The notes under the pieces: model-generated | Told to the model about the DNA's origin: nothing | The model's input: the letters and a program-made list of their open reading frames with translations, nothing else | Database searches by the model: none | Assembly (NCBI RefSeq): GCF_000526415.1 | Contig: NZ_JAGA01000002.1 | Coordinates: 62,001 to 126,000, forward strand | Length of the DNA: 64,000 nucleotides | Direction of reading: 5' to 3' | From: Kallotenue papyrolyticum | GTDB lineage: Bacteria > Chloroflexota > Chloroflexia > Chloroflexales > Kallotenuaceae | Translations under genes and position numbers: made by a program | Shown here: in pieces, positions 60,596 to 64,000 of the stretch | How the letters are laid out: every line of letters begins with the position of its first letter | How positions within the stretch are numbered: position 1 is the first letter of the stretch

Positions 60596-61579
60596 TCAGA
60601 TCCATTTCTTGATGCGAAAAAAGAAGAGCATGCCCAGCGCCGCGCCCAGCATCAGACACACTACTACGCTGAAAGCGGCGGGATGCTCATCCAGCGGCAG
60701 ATCAACGTTCATGCCGTAGACGCTGGCCAGCAGCGTCATCGGCAGCAGGATGACCGAGATGATCGTCAGAATTTTCATCACTTCATTGATGCGGTGCGAG
60801 GTCAGGCTATCAAGCGTGCTGTTAAGGCCCTCGATGATATCTTTGGCATCTTCGAGCATATCCCATTGCTTGTCGAGATGATCAAGGATATCGCCGAAGT
60901 AGATATCCTCATCGACGCGCAAGAACGGCCATTCGCGCGCGGTCAGCAGGCGCAGCACCGGGATGTTGGGCTTGATGATCCGTCGCAGCGCAATAATATC
61001 GCGCCGCACCAGGGAAAGATGTTGCACCAGATCGCGTGTATTGCGATCGAAGATACCGTTTTCGATGTATTCGATATGCTCATCGACTTTGCCAAGGATC
61101 GGGAAGATATAATCCACCAACCGATCAATGACGCGATAGAGCAGATAGCCCGAACCGCGTCCCATCAGTCGCGCGCGCAGGGCCTCGTCGGTTTGAGCGG
61201 CGTGCAGCAGTTGCGCCAGCGGCTTGAGTTGGCCATCATGCACGGTGATCAGATAGCCGCGCCCGACAAAGAGATCGACCTCAGCAGGCTCGGAATGGCG
61301 CGTGCGCTTGTTGAAGCGCGGGAAGTGCAACACCACGAAGAGATAGCCTTGTTCGGGGTAGCTATCGATTTTGGGGCGCTGAACTTTGCTTAGGCAGTCT
61401 TCCAGGTTGAGCGGATGGAAGCCGAAGCGTTGGCGCAGTTCGTTCATCTCCGCCAGCGTCGGATGCTGGATGTCGATCCACTCCAGATCGCCGTGGATGA
61501 TGGTCTGTACCCGAGGCGTCGGCGGCGGCAACGCGGGCGCAGGCGCCGGACGAAGTGCCCGCAACTGCTTGACAGCCAT
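60596..61579 (-). CDS. corA: CorA-family magnesium/divalent cation channel
   Basis: The protein has a long cytoplasmic domain (VVLHFPRF segment, then helical LVRRDIIALRR) and two C-terminal membrane segments. The YGMN signature (G289-M290-N291) ends the first. A soluble funnel and a pentameric pore are expected from the family. I prefer ATG 61579 (327 aa). An ATG at 61651 would overlap the upstream gene and add a Ser/Gly-rich leader. The usual C-terminal basic tail is RIKKWI. Confidence 0.92.
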   Translation of the reverse strand: MAVKQLRALRPAPAPALPPPTPRVQTIIHGDLEWIDIQHPTLAEMNELRQRFGFHPLNLEDCLSKVQRPKIDSYPEQGYLFVVLHFPRFNKRTRHSEPAEVDLFVGRGYLITVHDGQLKPLAQLLHAAQTDEALRARLMGRGSGYLLYRVIDRLVDYIFPILGKVDEHIEYIENGIFDRNTRDLVQHLSLVRRDIIALRRIIKPNIPVLRLLTAREWPFLRVDEDIYFGDILDHLDKQWDMLEDAKDIIEGLNSTLDSLTSHRINEVMKILTIISVILLPMTLLASVYGMNVDLPLDEHPAAFSVVVCLMLGAALGMLFFFRIKKWI

Positions 61580-61613
61580 AGCGGTGCTCGTTCCTCCCGA
61601 GCTGCCGCGCAGC

Positions 61614-62393
61614 TCAACACGTGAAGATACGCCAGACAAAGTGTTGCTCATCGATTAATGGCGCGTCCAGGCTGCCCCAGCGCTCTTGCGCCCAGCGACG
61701 TACCTCCTGCGCCGTATGCTGCAAGGCCGCGTCGCTGACGAGCCAGGTCGATGACCAGATGCGTGCGATGTAGGCGTCGATGATCGCACGCGGCGTCAGC
61801 TCGGTGCGCCAGCTAGGGGTACGCACCTCGCGCGCCGGGCCGAAGCGCGCTTCAAGTTCGCGCGCGACACCATCCCAGTCGAGCAGACCGGCAGCGCGGC
61901 GCGCAGCCCCGCCCCCGGCCAGCTCATCCAGTTTGCGCCGCAGCTCGCGGATCTGGGATGCATCATCGTGCTGACTGGCACCGGCCAGCAATACACCGCC
62001 GGATGGCAGCACGCGCCGTACCTCCTCCAGCGCCGCCTGCCAGCGCTCGACCAGATGAAACACATGCACGGCCACCACTGCCTCGAACGACTCAGCCGCG
62101 AACGGCAGGCAGGCCATATCGGCCTGCACCAGATCGATGCGCTCGTTCGTCAGCTTGCGCCGCAACTCCTCCATCATCGCGCGCGACAGATCGATGCCGG
62201 TGTAGCAATAGCGATTCTGTCGTACCAGCGGCAGCGCGATTCGCCCCGTGCCAACACCAAGCTCCAGCACGCGGCTGCCCGGCCTGAGGGGTGTGCCAGC
62301 GCGCAATACGTCGGCCAGGGCAGCTTCGGCGGCGGGTGGCAGCCCACGCGTGCGATCGTAGAAGCTGACGGCCCGATCAAAAACAATGTTCAT
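61614..62393 (-). CDS. SAM-dependent methyltransferase
   Basis: The 259-aa protein has motif I (VLELGVGTGRIALPL), an acidic strand (YTGIDLSRAMME) and LVQADMACLPF plus VVAVHVFHLVERW motifs. It belongs to the class I methyltransferase superfamily. The substrate is unknown. ATG 62393 follows GAGGG. It lies upstream of corA and the Wzy-like gene on the same strand. Confidence 0.88.
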   Translation of the reverse strand: MNIVFDRAVSFYDRTRGLPPAAEAALADVLRAGTPLRPGSRVLELGVGTGRIALPLVRQNRYCYTGIDLSRAMMEELRRKLTNERIDLVQADMACLPFAAESFEAVVAVHVFHLVERWQAALEEVRRVLPSGGVLLAGASQHDDASQIRELRRKLDELAGGGAARRAAGLLDWDGVARELEARFGPAREVRTPSWRTELTPRAIIDAYIARIWSSTWLVSDAALQHTAQEVRRWAQERWGSLDAPLIDEQHFVWRIFTC

Positions 62394-62453
62394 CGATGCG
62401 ACCCTCGCCTCACCGGCAACCGGCAGCCCGTGCCAGTATACCATACGCGTTGG

Positions 62454-62462
62454 TGCTATAAT
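62454..62462 (+). promoter_or_regulatory. Extended -10 promoter toward the carbonic anhydrase gene
   Basis: TGCTATAAT combines TGn with a perfect TATAAT (62457-62462). The -35 is not evident. The direction is rightward, across 62470-62887. Confidence 0.5.
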
Positions 62463-62497
62463 CGGCACACAGGTATGGTCGGAAGGCACGCCCCGGC

Positions 62498-62806
62498 ATG
62501 TCACGAAGCACCAAGCAATGCCTAGGGCAGGCGTCTCACAGTCGATCCGGCTCGTTCCCAGGGCCACCCGATCACTCGACGGATCGCCACGCGCCGGCGA
62601 TCAACACGCATGCCGACCGGGATCGCTGCTGGGGCAACAGCGTCTGCGATGGTCCGCAGGCGATCTATCGCGCGCTGATCATCGCACACCGACGGCGCCG
62701 TGAACGCATCCTTGCGCCTCAGGCGCGACACCGATCGGCAAGCACCGGTCGGGGATCCCCCGAAACAGGTGCTCGGCATCACGGTTCCGGCTGCGGACGA
62801 GCGTGA
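62498..62806 (+). CDS. Possible small protein (102 aa), unproven
   Basis: This is the only reading frame with a start and ribosome binding site (GGAAGG, spacer 11 nt) in the gap between 62470 and 62887. The product starts MSRSTKQCLGQ and has a middle part (DRDRCWGNSVCDGPQ) with plausible codon use. The rest is Arg/Ser/Gly-rich and repetitive, and I recognise no family. It may be a real orphan, a remnant or noise. Confidence 0.3.
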   Translation: MSRSTKQCLGQASHSRSGSFPGPPDHSTDRHAPAINTHADRDRCWGNSVCDGPQAIYRALIIAHRRRRERILAPQARHRSASTGRGSPETGARHHGSGCGRA

Positions 62807-62868
62807 GTCGTCGCGCGGCCATCACCGCCGCGCGATCGCAGCCATGGTGCGTTGGATCCACGACTCAC
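62803..62868 (+). other. Nested inverted repeats upstream of the carbonic anhydrase gene
   Basis: The outer arms GTGAGTCGT (62803-62811) and ACGACTCAC (62860-62868) are 9 bp. An inner hairpin has CGCGCGGC (62812-62819) and GCCGCGCG (62827-62834), 8 bp. It ends just before the GGAAGGAG ribosome binding site. Confidence 0.5.
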
Positions 62869-62887
62869 AGCACGGAAGGAGCGAGAC

Positions 62888-63403
62888 ATGAGTCACTGGC
62901 CCGACATCACCGACCGGTTGGTGATCGATCCCAGCGCCTACATCTCGCCGCACGCCTATGTGCGCGGGCATGTCACCATCGGCGCCGACTCCAGTGTCTG
63001 GCCGATGGCCGTCATTCGCGGCGACGAGGGCGAGATCCGCATCGGCGCGCGTACCAACGTGCAGGACGGCTGCGTGCTGCATGCCGATCCCGACGCCTAC
63101 CTAACGATTGGCGACGATGTGACGCTTGGCCACGGTGCGATCGTCCATGGCTGTACCATCGAGGATTTCGTGCTGATCGGCATGGGCGCAGTTGTGCTCA
63201 ACCACGCGCGCATCGGGACAGGATCGATCATCGGCGCGCGGGCGCTGGTGCCGGAAGGAATGGTCGTGCCGCCCGGCTCGCTGGTGCTGGGTGTGCCCGG
63301 TACGATCCGCCCACTACGGCCGGAACAGCGCGAGCGCATCGCGCGACCGGCGCGGAATTATGTGGCGCTAAAGGCGTTGTATCTGGAGCGGGGCGACTCA
63401 TAG
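62888..63403 (+). CDS. Gamma-class carbonic anhydrase-like protein (left-handed beta-helix)
   Basis: The 171-aa protein has the hexapeptide-repeat left-handed beta-helix (VTIGADSSVWP, IRIGARTNVQ, LTIGDDVTLGHG) and three His that match gamma-carbonic anhydrase zinc ligands: H65, H82 and H87. The family also includes ferripyochelin-binding-like and transferase members, so activity is not certain. ATG 62888 follows AAGGAG with a 7-nt spacer. It is monocistronic. Confidence 0.9.
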   Translation: MSHWPDITDRLVIDPSAYISPHAYVRGHVTIGADSSVWPMAVIRGDEGEIRIGARTNVQDGCVLHADPDAYLTIGDDVTLGHGAIVHGCTIEDFVLIGMGAVVLNHARIGTGSIIGARALVPEGMVVPPGSLVLGVPGTIRPLRPEQRERIARPARNYVALKALYLERGDS

Positions 63404-63490
63404 CGGACAACCGCATGTTTGTAGCGCAGATATAGCGCATCACAACCATTACCGAAACATCCGCCGAAAGACAACCAAGGCGCCCCCTGC

Positions 63491-63652
63491 CTAAAGGCAC
63501 TGGTAAGTAACCATTAGCATTCCGTTACTGGAATTCGCGACACGCGAACGAAGTGTTATTGAAAGTGCAAGTGCAATTCCTGCAACTACCGTAGTAGCAA
63601 GGCTCACCAGCAGCGTGATCCCAAAGGGTGTATCTGTCCAGAAACTTTCCAT
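63491..63652 (-). CDS. Small single-pass membrane protein (53 aa)
   Basis: The protein begins MESFWTDTPFGITLLVSL and has one strong hydrophobic stretch (about residues 10-35), then a polar tail with a Cys near the end. AGGAGG lies 8 nt before ATG 63652, a perfect ribosome binding site, which is why I accept it. I recognise no family. It is an isolated gene; promoter not evident. Confidence 0.6.
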   Translation of the reverse strand: MESFWTDTPFGITLLVSLATTVVAGIALALSITLRSRVANSSNGMLMVTYQCL

Positions 63653-63683
63653 GCCGGTGACCTCCTGGATGCATAGCATCGGC

Positions 63684-63711
63684 GAGGATGGTAACGATAC
63701 GAGCCATCCTC
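63684..63711. repeat. Inverted repeat upstream of the microprotein gene
   Basis: GAGGATGG (63684-63691) and CCATCCTC (63704-63711) are 8-bp arms with a 12-nt loop. Confidence 0.5.
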
Positions 63712-63767
63712 CCCCTGAAAGCTTACCCTACAGCGGTGGTCGTATTGATTGCGCCGTTGCGCAGATC

Positions 63768-63795
63768 GAAGGGGCGGATGGCCATCCGCCCCTTC
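63768..63795. repeat. Perfect 28-bp palindrome
   Basis: The two 14-bp halves are exact reverse complements. CAGCGGTGG (63731-63739) and CCACCGCTG (63813-63821) form a further 9-bp inverted repeat around it. No U-tract is seen. Confidence 0.7.
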
Positions 63796-63975
63796 GGGTC
63801 CAATAATTATGCCCACCGCTGCAAGACCCAATTGAAACAATTGATAGCGGGCGATAAGCTATTGCGCGTTGACCACGACATGGCTTGCCTGAAGTACACC
63901 GTTGTCAACCGCAGGCCCATCCTGCGCGTATGCTGATGCTGCACTTGGCAGAACCGCCAGGGTGGAAGGATAATC

Positions 63976-63995
63976 ATCATACGCTATCGTATGAT
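63976..63995. repeat. Inverted repeat at the window end
   Basis: ATCATACG (63976-63983) and CGTATGAT (63988-63995) are 8-bp arms with a CTAT loop. It may belong to the next gene's control region outside the window. Confidence 0.5.
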
Positions 63996-64000
63996 ATGCG

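Larger units (their letters stand above)
63653..64000. other. Terminal intergenic stretch without a supported gene
   Basis: Apart from inverted repeats at 63684-63711, 63731-63821 and 63976-63995 and a 28-bp palindrome at 63768-63795, I see no convincing gene. It looks less GC-rich than the rest of the window. Confidence 0.5.

Noticed and set aside
63688-63936. An 82-aa plus-strand frame in the terminal region
   Set aside because: It crosses the palindromes, has no ribosome binding site of quality and its composition is unlike a folded protein.

Overview
The window is GC-rich, gene-dense bacterial chromosome with no rRNA, tRNA, insertion sequence, prophage or CRISPR array that I can see. The gene content points to Chloroflexota (Roseiflexus/Kallotenue-like, class Chloroflexia); this is inference, not a database match. 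The clues are tandem Agl23-type membrane glycosyltransferases with one fused to an NHL propeller, an ECF sigma factor next to a DUF5667-like protein with a Pro-Thr stalk, T-box and SAM-I leaders in a GC-rich genome, and many textbook SigA promoters (TTGACa, 17 bp, TAtaaT).

Layout. 1-3803: envelope genes (methyltransferase tail, flippase-like membrane protein, FAD oxidoreductase) and a CoA-pyrophosphatase-like Nudix protein. 3895-8444: a minus-strand Nudix-metH operon behind a promoter, SAM-I riboswitch and terminator. 8486-12835: two hydrolases, a pair of small paralogues (one a lipoprotein), an inositol-phosphatase family enzyme and a radical SAM protein. 13044-15847: greA behind a possible attenuator, lysS, and a toxin-antitoxin-like pair whose Doc-like toxin lacks its catalytic motif. 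15905-16876: a long-chain polyprenyl diphosphate synthase. 17120-25151: infC (start codon AUA), rpmI, rplT, an rRNA methyltransferase, then a T-box leader and pheS-pheT, which are separated by a membrane glycosyltransferase gene. 25169-33116: four glycosyltransferase genes on the minus strand.

33420-35204: XdhC/MocA-type molybdenum-cofactor maturation genes. 35222-40603: the prkA-yhbH-spoVR stress module with an extra unknown gene, behind a leader of about 320 nt. 40996-44400: lipA, a GNAT acetyltransferase, accD and accA. 44581-47514: mutS. 47853-50444: an ECF sigma factor and its presumed membrane regulator. 50556-51011: ndk. 51141-54779: a giant TPR protein carrying 13 copies of a PFSLxxL-type motif, followed by a Roadblock protein. 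55006-63403: an HNH nuclease, a small unknown protein, a glycerophosphodiesterase, an S9 peptidase, an O-antigen-ligase-like protein, CorA, a methyltransferase and a gamma-carbonic anhydrase. 63404-64000 looks less GC-rich and holds one likely membrane microprotein and several palindromes.

The clearest regulatory finds are the SAM-I riboswitch over Nudix-metH, the T-box (UUC specifier) over pheS, the AUA start of infC, and a possible greA attenuator. The most novel candidate system is the TPR/PFSL-array protein with its Roadblock partner. Next come the wedge gene inside pheST and the degenerate Doc toxin.
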